The translations under genes were made by a program, and so were the position numbers. Positions 45,128 through 52,809 of a stretch of DNA of 64,000 nt are shown here, piece after piece. Source of the DNA: Pseudomonas sp. GL-B-19 (GTDB taxonomy: Bacteria > Pseudomonadota > Gammaproteobacteria > Pseudomonadales > Pseudomonadaceae); the NCBI RefSeq assembly GCF_019956415.1, contig NZ_JAHBDK010000020.1, forward strand, positions 186,001-250,000. Direction: 5' to 3'. Under the pieces are notes generated by a model. That model made no database searches and had not been told where the DNA came from. It saw nothing but the letters and a program-made list of their open reading frames with translations. Positions within the stretch are counted from its first letter, which is position 1. Each line of letters begins with the position of its first letter.

Positions 45128-46426
45128 TCAAGGGTGAGCAGTCGCTGGACGTTGCGCAGCTGCCTTTTCCACAACCCGGTCACTGGCACCGGGCTTGAGG
45201 AAAATCGTCAGCACTACCGAGAGCATCAACGCGCCGCTCATCAGCAAATACGAAGCGCCCGGCGATCCGGTGCTGCTGTTCAAGTAGCCCACCAGATATG
45301 AGCCGCCAAACGAACCCAGCGCGCCCATGCTGTTGATTAGCGCCATGGCGCCCCCGGCGACATTGGCCGGAAGAATCTCCGGGATGATCGCGAAAAACGG
45401 CCCGTAAGGCGCATACATGCAGGCGCCGGCAATCACCAGCAGGGTGTAGGACCACCAGAAATGTTCGGCGCCCAACGCGTAAGAGCCGTAGAACGCGATG
45501 GAGGCGATCAGCAGCGGCGGCCAGACGAAGCGTTTGCGCTTCTGCAATTTGTCCGAGCCCCAGGACACCAGCAGCATGCCAATCACGGCGGCCAGATACG
45601 GCAACGCCGACAGCCAACCCGCCTCGATCATGTCCATCTGCGCGCCGGCCTTGAGGATCGACGGCAGCCACAACACGAAACCGTAAACCCCAATGCTCCA
45701 GCAGAAAAACTGCAAGGCGAGGATGATCACTTTCGGCGAGCGAAAGGCTTCGGCGTAGTTCTTCACCGCTTTGATGCCGACCTGTTCGGCGGCGAGGGCG
45801 CTTTCCAGGTCCTGCTTCTCTTGATCGCTGAGCCACGTGGCTTGTGCCGGACGGTCATCGGCCAGCCGCCACCAGATAAACGCCCAGAGTACCGCCGGCA
45901 ACCCTTCGATGATGAACATCCAGCGCCAGCTGAAATGCTGCACCAGATAACCCGACACCACCGACATCCAGAGCATGGTCACCGGGTTGCCGAGGATCAG
46001 GAAGGTGTTGGCGCGCGAGCGTTCGGCACGGGTAAACCAGTGACACAGATAGATCAGCATCGCCGGCATGACCGCGGCTTCGACCACGCCGAGCATGAAG
46101 CGGATGACGATTAGCCAGTAGGCGTTGGAGACGATCCCGGTCAGCGTCGCGAGGCCGCCCCAGAGAATCAGGCTGACGAAAATCAGCTTCTTGACGCTGT
46201 GCTTCTGCGCATAAATCGCGCCCGGCACCTGAAAGAAAAAGTAACCGAGAAAGAACAGCGCGCCGAGCATCGACGACAGGCCGGGCGTGATCATCAGGTC
46301 GGCGGCCATGCCCGAGGCAGCGGCGAACCCGTAGTTGGCGCGATCTAGATACGCCAGGCTATAGGTGATGAACACGATGGGCATGATGTACCACCAGCGG
46401 CGGGTGGGGAGTGAAGCTGTTTTCAT
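45128..46426 (-). CDS. kguT: 2-Ketogluconate transporter, MFS
   Basis: A 432-residue MFS transporter with 12 segments. The anion:cation symporter signature is ITYSLAYLDRANYGFAAASGM near residues 20-40; RFMLGVVEAAVMPAMLIYLCHWF and NSMGALGSFGGSYLVGYLN are further family segments. AGGAG lies 8 nt upstream. Its place between kguK and kguD, with ptxS and kguE upstream, matches KguT, which takes up 2-ketogluconate from the periplasm. It is related to the MFS protein at 38617 but clearly diverged. Confidence 0.9.
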   Translation of the reverse strand: MKTASLPTRRWWYIMPIVFITYSLAYLDRANYGFAAASGMAADLMITPGLSSMLGALFFLGYFFFQVPGAIYAQKHSVKKLIFVSLILWGGLATLTGIVSNAYWLIVIRFMLGVVEAAVMPAMLIYLCHWFTRAERSRANTFLILGNPVTMLWMSVVSGYLVQHFSWRWMFIIEGLPAVLWAFIWWRLADDRPAQATWLSDQEKQDLESALAAEQVGIKAVKNYAEAFRSPKVIILALQFFCWSIGVYGFVLWLPSILKAGAQMDMIEAGWLSALPYLAAVIGMLLVSWGSDKLQKRKRFVWPPLLIASIAFYGSYALGAEHFWWSYTLLVIAGACMYAPYGPFFAIIPEILPANVAGGAMALINSMGALGSFGGSYLVGYLNSSTGSPGASYLLMSGALMLSVVLTIFLKPGASDRVVEKAAAQRPATAHP

Positions 46427-46488
46427 GATGGTGCTCCTGAGCTTGTTGTTTTTGTCGCAGCAGGTAACGGTTTAAATCTTTAGTGACT

Positions 46489-46524
46489 GCAAGCTCCTAC
46501 AGGTCCTGTAGGAGCAGAGCTTGC
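46489..46524. repeat. Short REP palindrome overlapping the kguK 3' end
   Basis: GCAAGCTCCTACAG-GTC-CTGTAGGAGCAGAGCTTGC forms a hairpin with an asymmetric bulge. Its right half encodes the last kguK codons and the stop lies in its left half. It may also act as an mRNA stabiliser or attenuator between kguK and kguT. Confidence 0.75.
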
Positions 46525-47474
46525 TGGCGATTGACGCCCTCAAATTCAGCGGACATTTCGAACCGGGTCGGCAAACCCTCCATATCCCCCCGACTCCGCA
46601 CCGCACGGCTACCAATCCAGTTGGCCCGCCGCACCGCATCGGCAACGGTTTGGTTTTCCAGCAGCGCGCTGATCATGCCGACGGCAAAACCATCACCAGC
46701 GCCGACCGTATCGACCACGGTTGCCACCGGCACACCGGCGACAAATCCCTGATCTACAGGTGTGCGGTAATACGCGCCCTGCGGGCCCAGCTTGATCGCC
46801 ACCGCTTCAGCACCGAGATCAAGGTAAAACGCCGCAATATCCGCCGGGTCTTCAAAACCGGTCAGCAAGCGACCTTCACTCAACCCCGGCAGCACCCAAT
46901 GGGCGAGGGCGGCGAGGCGGTTTACCTCGGTGATCATCAACCGCTCGCTGGCCCATAGACTTGGGCGCAGGTTCGGGTCGAACGACACACTGCGCCCGGC
47001 ATGGCGCATGCGCGTCATCAGTTCGACAGACATCTCCCGAGCAGACGCAGACAACGCTGGCGGAATGCCGGTGGCGTGCAAGTGCCGGGCATTGAGAAGT
47101 TGCGGGGTAATCGACTGCACCGACAAATGACTGGCCGCCGAACCGCGACGGAAATATTCAACCGCCGGATCGCTGCCATCGTCAGTGCGGGACTTGAGCT
47201 GAAACCCGGTCGGGTGCGCCGGGTCGATGGCGATATGGCTGCAATCCAGACCTTCTTTGCGCAGCGTGTCTACGACAAACCGCCCCAACGAATCGGCGCC
47301 CACCCGGCTCAACCACGCCACGTTGAATCCAAGTCGTGAAAGGCCAATCGCTACGTTGCTGTCCGCCCCGGCAATACGTTTGTGGAACTGGCCGACGTCG
47401 GCCAGATCACCGCTTTGCTCGGCGACAAACATCGCCATGGTCTCGCCGAACGACAGGATATCGAACTCAGACAT
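46497..47474 (-). CDS. kguK: 2-Ketogluconate kinase
   Basis: A 325-residue PfkB-family kinase that phosphorylates 2-ketogluconate to 2-keto-6-phosphogluconate. MSEFDILSFGETMAMFVAEQSGDL is the family N-terminus, AGADSNVAIGLSRLGFNVAWLSRVG the first signature and DTVGAGDGFAVGMISALL the second, with the catalytic Asp. The start is 8 bp inside the end of kguE. The final residues (near NRQQALLLQDL) are encoded by a REP-like palindrome, so the tail may be a recent extension. Confidence 0.9.
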   Translation of the reverse strand: MSEFDILSFGETMAMFVAEQSGDLADVGQFHKRIAGADSNVAIGLSRLGFNVAWLSRVGADSLGRFVVDTLRKEGLDCSHIAIDPAHPTGFQLKSRTDDGSDPAVEYFRRGSAASHLSVQSITPQLLNARHLHATGIPPALSASAREMSVELMTRMRHAGRSVSFDPNLRPSLWASERLMITEVNRLAALAHWVLPGLSEGRLLTGFEDPADIAAFYLDLGAEAVAIKLGPQGAYYRTPVDQGFVAGVPVATVVDTVGAGDGFAVGMISALLENQTVADAVRRANWIGSRAVRSRGDMEGLPTRFEMSAEFEGVNRQQALLLQDL

Positions 47475-48249
47475 GCGCACTCTCCAACCGGTGTTGACCA
47501 AGGTGGGCGAGGGTGGCGACGTGCTCGCGGGTCAATTGCACCAGGTCATCGCCTTGCAGCGGGTATTCCGCCGCCCGCATAACGCCTTGGGTCATGTGGC
47601 GCAACAGTTGTTCCCACAGTTGCACGTCGCTGGGCGTCGGCGCGATCGCGACCAGCTTGCCGTCGGCACGGCGTGTCACCGCTTTGCAGTGCACGTAACC
47701 GACATGCCGACCGAGCAGCCGTGCGGCGCTGGCGGCGGACTGGTCTTGCCATTGCCAGTTGCCGATGTCGAAGGTCATTTTGATTGGCAACCGTTGTTGC
47801 TCGACCTCGCCGAAGAAGCGTTGAAACGGTTCGATTCGGCCGCCGTGCAAGGTCTGGTCGTTTTCCACCAGCAACTGCACCGGGCTCTGAGCAAGGACGC
47901 GGCTCAATGCCTGCAGATCATTGTTGTCGGTGAAGTAACCCAGGGACACTTTCAGCCATTTGGCGCCGAACGTTTGGGCACGCTCAAGCGTGGTGAACAG
48001 TTCGGGATTGGGTTTGGACTGACCGGCCAGCCACAGTTCCATCGGGGCGGAGTAGATGCATTCCAGATCTTGGGATCGGCTGTCGTCAGCCAGTTGCAGC
48101 GGGTTTTCATCCGTCAGCAACTCTTCGCGCCATTCAATTTGCGTGGCACCGGCAGCGGCCAATATGTCGATAAAACTGCCTTGGCCGCGTTGGCGCACGA
48201 GGTCCGCGCCGTAGCTGGACAGGCTGATGGAAACGGGTGGTTTATTCAT
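47467..48249 (-). CDS. kguE: KguE, sugar phosphate isomerase/epimerase family
   Basis: A 260-residue TIM-barrel (xylose isomerase-like) protein. It has GADLVRQRGQGSFIDILAAAGATQIEWREE, KVSLGYFTDNNDLQALSRVL, LLVENDQTLHG (metal ligand) and MTFDIGNWQWQ. KguE is the first gene of the 2-ketogluconate operon in pseudomonads; its exact reaction is not settled. AGAGG lies upstream, and a perfect PtxS operator is 14 bp before the start codon. Confidence 0.9.
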   Translation of the reverse strand: MNKPPVSISLSSYGADLVRQRGQGSFIDILAAAGATQIEWREELLTDENPLQLADDSRSQDLECIYSAPMELWLAGQSKPNPELFTTLERAQTFGAKWLKVSLGYFTDNNDLQALSRVLAQSPVQLLVENDQTLHGGRIEPFQRFFGEVEQQRLPIKMTFDIGNWQWQDQSAASAARLLGRHVGYVHCKAVTRRADGKLVAIAPTPSDVQLWEQLLRHMTQGVMRAAEYPLQGDDLVQLTREHVATLAHLGQHRLESAHV

Positions 48250-48262
48250 TGTTTTATACCTC

Positions 48263-48276
48263 TGAAACCGGTTTCA
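48263..48276. promoter_or_regulatory. PtxS operator upstream of kguE
   Basis: TGAAACCGGTTTCA is a perfect 14-bp palindrome identical to the published PtxS recognition sequence. It lies 14-27 bp upstream of kguE; PtxS bound here would block the kgu promoter until 2-ketogluconate releases it. Confidence 0.92.
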
Positions 48277-48322
48277 TTTTTGTTCAAAAAAATGGCTAGC
48301 TGAATGATGTGGTGTTCTTCAG

Positions 48323-48413
48323 GGCCTCTTCGCGGGCAAGCCCGCTCCTACATTGTTATGCATTCAACTGTAGGAGCGGCGGTGCGACGATTCGACTTGC
48401 CCGCGAAGAGGCC
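48323..48413. repeat. Inverted REP pair, GGCCTCTTCGCGGGCAAG variant
   Basis: GGCCTCTTCGCGGGCAAGCC...GCTCCTACA and TGTAGGAGCGGCGGTGCG...CTTGCCCGCGAAGAGGCC are inverted. The right unit has a small insertion (GGTGCGACGATTCG). The same GGCCTCTTCGCGGGCAAG unit recurs near 57719. It lies between kguE and ptxS. Confidence 0.85.
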
Positions 48414-48420
48414 GTAAAAT

Positions 48421-49446
48421 TCACTGAAGATTCCCAAGGGTCGACCCCCGCACAATCAACCGCGCCGAAAAATCCAGGGTCCGCACCGCCCCGACATCCC
48501 CGCGCAACCGCTTGAGCAAACACTCAAACGCGCTCGCACCAATGTCTTCCGTCGGCTGAGCAAGCGCGGTAATCCCGCTGCCCACCAACGGATACCAATC
48601 CAGATCATCCAATGCGATCAGCCCCACGTCCGCAAACAGATTGCATTGCAATTCACGCAGCGAATGAGTGCTGGCCAGCGCGGCAATGCCATTGGCACAG
48701 AACAAGGCTTTCGGGCCCGGGCCGGGAGTGTTCAAGAATGTTTTCAACTGCGTGGTCAGCTCACTGCCCGTCTCGATCACCGCACCTTTGAATGCCGGGC
48801 GCTGCGCGATCTGCGCCTTGAAACTGCTCACCCGCTCGATCCGCGCGCTGGTGCCGTCAAGCGGTTCGGTCACCATCAGCACATCGCGATAACCGCGTTC
48901 CTGCAAATGGGCCAGCGCCATATCCACCGCCGCCGGGTTGTCCAGCCCGACCAGGTCGCTCTCCAACTGTTCGACCTTGCGATCCACCAGCACCATCGGC
49001 ATTTCGCGGTGCAGCACGCGCAGCTCGTCGCGGTGATGACCCAGGGTGTTCACGATCAAACCTTCGATGTTGTATGAGCGCAGCAACGCCAGGTGCTGAC
49101 GTTCCTGCTCGTCATCGCGGTCGGTGTTGCACACCACCAGGCTGTAGCCGTGTTGACGGCAAGCGGTTTCCACCCCGTGCATTACGGCAATCGAATAAGG
49201 GTTACGGATATCGGCCACCAGCATGCCGATCAGGCGGGTACGCCCGCGTTTCAGACCGCGGGCCATCTGGTTCGGGCGATAGCCGAGTTCGGCAATTGAC
49301 TGCTCGATGCGAAGGGCAGTGGCATCGGAGAGCAGGGCGCGGTCGTCGCCGATGAAGCGCGAAACGCTGGCCTTGGAGACGCCGGCGTGTTCGGCGACGT
49401 CGAGCATGGTGACGCGGCTGCGCTGGGCGGCGGAGAAGTCTGTCAC
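48421..49446 (-). CDS. ptxS: LacI-family repressor PtxS
   Basis: A 341-residue repressor of the kgu operon. The N-terminal LacI helix-turn-helix is VTMLDVAEHAGVSKASVSRFIGDDRALLSDATALRIEQSIAELGYRPNQMARGLK, with the hinge helix included, and the rest is the periplasmic-binding-like effector domain (IGMLVADIRNPYSIAVMHGVE, MVLVDRKVEQ, DVGLIALDDLDW). PtxS binds 2-ketogluconate. A perfect operator stands 32 bp upstream of its own start, indicating autoregulation, and a second before kguE. Confidence 0.93.
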   Translation of the reverse strand: MTDFSAAQRSRVTMLDVAEHAGVSKASVSRFIGDDRALLSDATALRIEQSIAELGYRPNQMARGLKRGRTRLIGMLVADIRNPYSIAVMHGVETACRQHGYSLVVCNTDRDDEQERQHLALLRSYNIEGLIVNTLGHHRDELRVLHREMPMVLVDRKVEQLESDLVGLDNPAAVDMALAHLQERGYRDVLMVTEPLDGTSARIERVSSFKAQIAQRPAFKGAVIETGSELTTQLKTFLNTPGPGPKALFCANGIAALASTHSLRELQCNLFADVGLIALDDLDWYPLVGSGITALAQPTEDIGASAFECLLKRLRGDVGAVRTLDFSARLIVRGSTLGNLQ

Positions 49447-49477
49447 GGTGGTTGAACCTTATTATTGGTGGTGGTTG

Positions 49478-49491
49478 TGAAACCGGTTTCA
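49478..49491. promoter_or_regulatory. PtxS operator upstream of ptxS
   Basis: TGAAACCGGTTTCA again, identical to the site at 48263 and located 32 bp upstream of ptxS, for autoregulation. Confidence 0.92.
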
Positions 49492-49569
49492 GAAAACAAC
49501 ATTCCCACGGATGCGTCAAGTCGCAAATGTAGGGAGATGAGGGCGTGTTCCGACGAACGGTGGCTTCAC

Positions 49570-49585
49570 CTGTCAGATATGACAG
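49570..49585. promoter_or_regulatory. CTGTCA-N4-TGACAG palindrome, copy B
   Basis: CTGTCA-GATA-TGACAG, 91 bp upstream of the 272-residue Ig-like gene. The 16-bp core, including the GATA spacer, is identical to copy A. TAATTT about 34 bp from its centre is a possible -10. Confidence 0.65.
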
Positions 49586-49676
49586 TAGCCAGCCTTGCTC
49601 ACGCGGCGCTTAATTTACTTAACCCATGACACCTACCCGACGAACAATGCGCTACGGCCCGATGAGGATTTGTTAG

Positions 49677-50495
49677 ATGCCTTCCCGCCAACCGCTTACT
49701 TACGATCCGCCGAAAGTAATTGGCGTCGCCGATCCTGACGTTGATCCGGCGGGACACATCCCTTTTGAGTTACTGGCCCTGGGGATTGATGTAGTTGTTC
49801 CGCTTTGGGATAACCCCGCCAAAGAGGACGGAGAACGGGACATCCTGCGTGTTTTTTTTGAACAACCTGGCCAGCCCCAAGTAAAGATTGAAAATACTTA
49901 TTATCCGCCAGATATAAAGCCAGAGTTCATTATCCATATCGGGCCGGAGTATTTGAAAATTAACGGCCCCGGTAATTTGTGGTATGAACAACTTAATACC
50001 GCTGATAATCCGGCCAAGTCTTTTCATCGAACACTGACCGTCGATCATTCGCCAATCATTAAGGACCTTCCTGAGGTCGGTTTTCCCGACGCGAACGGTT
50101 GGGGATATATCAATTGCCAGACTGATCCGCCAATGTGGGATGGAATTAAAGTAAAAATTCCACCGCTCAAGGGGTTTGAAGTGGGAGATCGGTGTGAAAT
50201 TGTATGGCGTGCTTATGCGAGCCTGAATGGTAGCAGTATCCAGTTTCGGCGGGCTTATAAAAAAATCAAGCGCGTTGCTATAAGTGATCAAGATGTCAAG
50301 GAAGGGTTTGTGGTGCTGGTTGAGCCCTATGATGTGCATATAAAGCCTATGGAGAATAACGCTTCCGCCGTAGTCAATTACATCATGTATCGCGGCAGCA
50401 AAAAGCTAGGGCAGTCGATTCCAGGGCTGGTGAGAGTAGACAGGGTTATAGCGGGTAATGGTCTATGTGGACCTGGTTCACGCAAGCATAAGTGA
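49677..50495 (+). CDS. Ig-like repeat family protein, short
   Basis: A 272-residue protein with no signal peptide. It has the beta-sandwich-like modules seen at 35659 and 50588: FELLALGIDVVVPLWDNPAKEDGE...KSFHRTLTVDHSPI, then GDRCEIVWRAYASLNG and a final VVNYIMYRGSKKLGQS module. The segment RTLTVDHSPI resembles TTFAVDKTAPY of the next gene, which suggests a shared module. It is visibly AT-richer than the kgu genes. The gene is probably co-transcribed with 50588 (92-bp gap). A CTGTCA-N4-TGACAG palindrome is 91 bp upstream. Function unknown. Confidence 0.75.
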   Translation: MPSRQPLTYDPPKVIGVADPDVDPAGHIPFELLALGIDVVVPLWDNPAKEDGERDILRVFFEQPGQPQVKIENTYYPPDIKPEFIIHIGPEYLKINGPGNLWYEQLNTADNPAKSFHRTLTVDHSPIIKDLPEVGFPDANGWGYINCQTDPPMWDGIKVKIPPLKGFEVGDRCEIVWRAYASLNGSSIQFRRAYKKIKRVAISDQDVKEGFVVLVEPYDVHIKPMENNASAVVNYIMYRGSKKLGQSIPGLVRVDRVIAGNGLCGPGSRKHK

Positions 50496-50587
50496 ATGTC
50501 GAAGTAGAGTGAATAGTTGCGCACGGAGTCGACGGCTCATTGCCTGGTTCGTTGCGCTATCGATGCTGATAGAAGGAGATTATATAA

Positions 50588-52582
50588 ATGAACGCAAAGG
50601 TTGAACTTGGCAATCGGACACGAGCAGCATTCCTGCGACAACAAAATTCCAGAGTTGAAGGTTTGCTTGCGGATCCCCCACCAGCGTCTACCATTACACA
50701 ACAAACGCTGTTGCCTGATTTACGGATACCAATAGAACATTTGGTAGCGCCGTTGGAGTACACCATTCCAAAGCCAACGGCTGAAGCTGCAGGAGACCTC
50801 ATACAGCTGTTTATCCGTGTGAAGGATGCTCCTGATTGGGTTGAGCTTCAGGAGTTTATAGCGCTTGATGACGATATTTCTGGTCGGCAATGGCCATTAC
50901 CACTTTTAATTCCGGTAGGTTTTCTAATAGAAGAAACTAAGGAAGAACCCCCAACCGAATATGAGTTGCAGTATGTTTATTGGGCTGGCGGCACGAATAA
51001 TGGGGATTCGCTTATCACCACTTTCGCGGTGGATAAAACTGCTCCATATAAAATAAAAGTTTCAGGCACAAACCTAACGCCAGCCGCGCCTACGTGGCCT
51101 GCAGATCTGGGGCCGACTGTCCCGATCGATGAGGATTCTCTCGCCAAGTATCAAGATGGAGTCCCCGTCAAAGCGGCTACTTACGGTAATTACCATGCAA
51201 CAGACAGGGTGAAATTTTTCTGGGGGGTAGCGCCTGATACGGAGCGTGATGAGCCAGTGTTTGAGGGAGTATTGCCCGTATCCCTTGAAGTGAAGATCCC
51301 CACTGATGTATTCCGGAACGGGGATGAGGGTAGTAATTCGCTTGTCTATGTAGTGACCGATCTTGCTGGTAACAAAGGCAAAAGATCAAATGCCAGCACG
51401 CGGAATGTTGTGTTTTTGCCGGGAATTGATCCATCGACGGTACTTCCGCCAGTTATTCCCCTGGCGAATGGTGTTGGTGGCGATGATTTAATTGATCTCG
51501 CCGACAGCCAAATGACAACAGTCGTAGTTCAGGTGCCCAAGCCTAGTGCGCCTAAAGACTCTATTGTTATCTATTGGGGCGAACAACAAATTAGTCCAGA
51601 GCAAGAGGTCGGGACTAGCACGGAGCTGACCTTTACTATTCCGTACGATGATATAAAAAGTGATTATGGCAACACCGATGGGGAGGAGACAACGAAAGTT
51701 AGCTATAAAATGTTTCGCACTGGCAAAGGCGAAATTGCCACGAATTTTAAAAATATAAAAGTTGATATTTCATATATTGGTCCTGATCCGATTCTGATTG
51801 GCCTTGATCCTCCGACGCTTAAAACCACAAAAGGCAATGATGATGAAATATTGGAAGAGGATTATGGTGATAACGGCATCAAGGTCTCGATTAAACTCTT
51901 CGCAACCCCCCCTACAGAGGAAGGGTGGCTGATAGATGTTTTTTATGATGATATCAAGGTTGGCGCGACCATTCCGTTAACGACGGACCAGGAAGGCACA
52001 ACGCTGAGCGTCGACCTTCCATGGCAGACTGTGCTTGCTCAGCAAAGCGGAACCAAGGTTTTACGCTATGTGTTGTTTACAGTAACCGGTAATAACCCAA
52101 CCCGCTCTCGTACAAAAGATATCATTGTTGAAGAATTCCCAATCGAAATGGCCAAGCCTGAAGTATTAAAGTTGGCAGGGCCGGCAAAGCTTATTGGCTG
52201 TTCTACCTTGAACTTTGGATCTGGAGGGGACGGTAACTCCAGGCGAAACCTGCAAGTACGTATTTCTAAAAACAAATTCACTGTGGATAAAGAAACCATT
52301 ACGTTGACGTGGAAAGGAGAAACCTCCGATACCCCCCCGACACCCATTGAAACTACCGCTACGCATGACATAGATGGCGAGTTTCCTGATGAAGGCGTAG
52401 TTATTGAAATAGGTACTTATTTGACCCACTTCAGACCATTGCATGGTGTGGATGGAGTGCTTACCTATTCCATTACCCGCGACGGAGGTGCTGATACACC
52501 AGAATCTCTACCTGCGACCCATCGCGTATTTTTAACAAACAGTGAGTTGCAGTATTGCGAAGAGGTGGACCCTTTACCCTGA
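50588..52582 (+). CDS. Large Ig-like repeat protein, unknown function
   Basis: A 664-residue protein with no signal peptide or membrane segment. At least five modules of about 100 residues can be seen, each with a pattern like DRVKFFWGVAPD...SNSLVYVVTDLAGNKG, DSIVIYWGEQQIS...TTKVSYKMFRTGKG, GWLIDVFYDDIKVG...LRYVLFTVTGNNP, ETITLTWKGETSD...GVLTYSITRDGG. AAGGAG precedes the ATG. Base composition is clearly AT-rich (many AAA, ATA and GAT codons), which suggests horizontal acquisition. It is followed by a hairpin, then by the autotransporter gene. It may be a structural or binding protein; no enzyme motif is visible. Confidence 0.78.
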   Translation: MNAKVELGNRTRAAFLRQQNSRVEGLLADPPPASTITQQTLLPDLRIPIEHLVAPLEYTIPKPTAEAAGDLIQLFIRVKDAPDWVELQEFIALDDDISGRQWPLPLLIPVGFLIEETKEEPPTEYELQYVYWAGGTNNGDSLITTFAVDKTAPYKIKVSGTNLTPAAPTWPADLGPTVPIDEDSLAKYQDGVPVKAATYGNYHATDRVKFFWGVAPDTERDEPVFEGVLPVSLEVKIPTDVFRNGDEGSNSLVYVVTDLAGNKGKRSNASTRNVVFLPGIDPSTVLPPVIPLANGVGGDDLIDLADSQMTTVVVQVPKPSAPKDSIVIYWGEQQISPEQEVGTSTELTFTIPYDDIKSDYGNTDGEETTKVSYKMFRTGKGEIATNFKNIKVDISYIGPDPILIGLDPPTLKTTKGNDDEILEEDYGDNGIKVSIKLFATPPTEEGWLIDVFYDDIKVGATIPLTTDQEGTTLSVDLPWQTVLAQQSGTKVLRYVLFTVTGNNPTRSRTKDIIVEEFPIEMAKPEVLKLAGPAKLIGCSTLNFGSGGDGNSRRNLQVRISKNKFTVDKETITLTWKGETSDTPPTPIETTATHDIDGEFPDEGVVIEIGTYLTHFRPLHGVDGVLTYSITRDGGADTPESLPATHRVFLTNSELQYCEEVDPLP

Positions 52583-52599
52583 AATCTTGGTGTTACAAC

Positions 52600-52629
52600 A
52601 ATGCGGCAGGCTATAACGCCTGCCGCATT
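52600..52629 (+). terminator. Hairpin terminator after the 664-residue Ig-like gene
   Basis: AATGCGGCAGGC-TATAAC-GCCTGCCGCATT is a perfect 12-bp stem followed by ATTATA. The T-run is short, so read-through into the autotransporter is possible. Confidence 0.6.
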
Positions 52630-52809
52630 ATTATACCGTAATACTAATCTGTACTTAGCCTACATGTGGAGCGATTTTACCCGCGTAAAAAAAAGGATTA
52701 ATCCTACAGAACTTTGTGCAGCGTCCAGATAGCCTAGCGACCCTCAAAAAGCAGGCTTGCTCGTGTTCGAGTGCGCCAGCCAAGTGCTATATCAAGGTAG
52801 GTGTAAATT

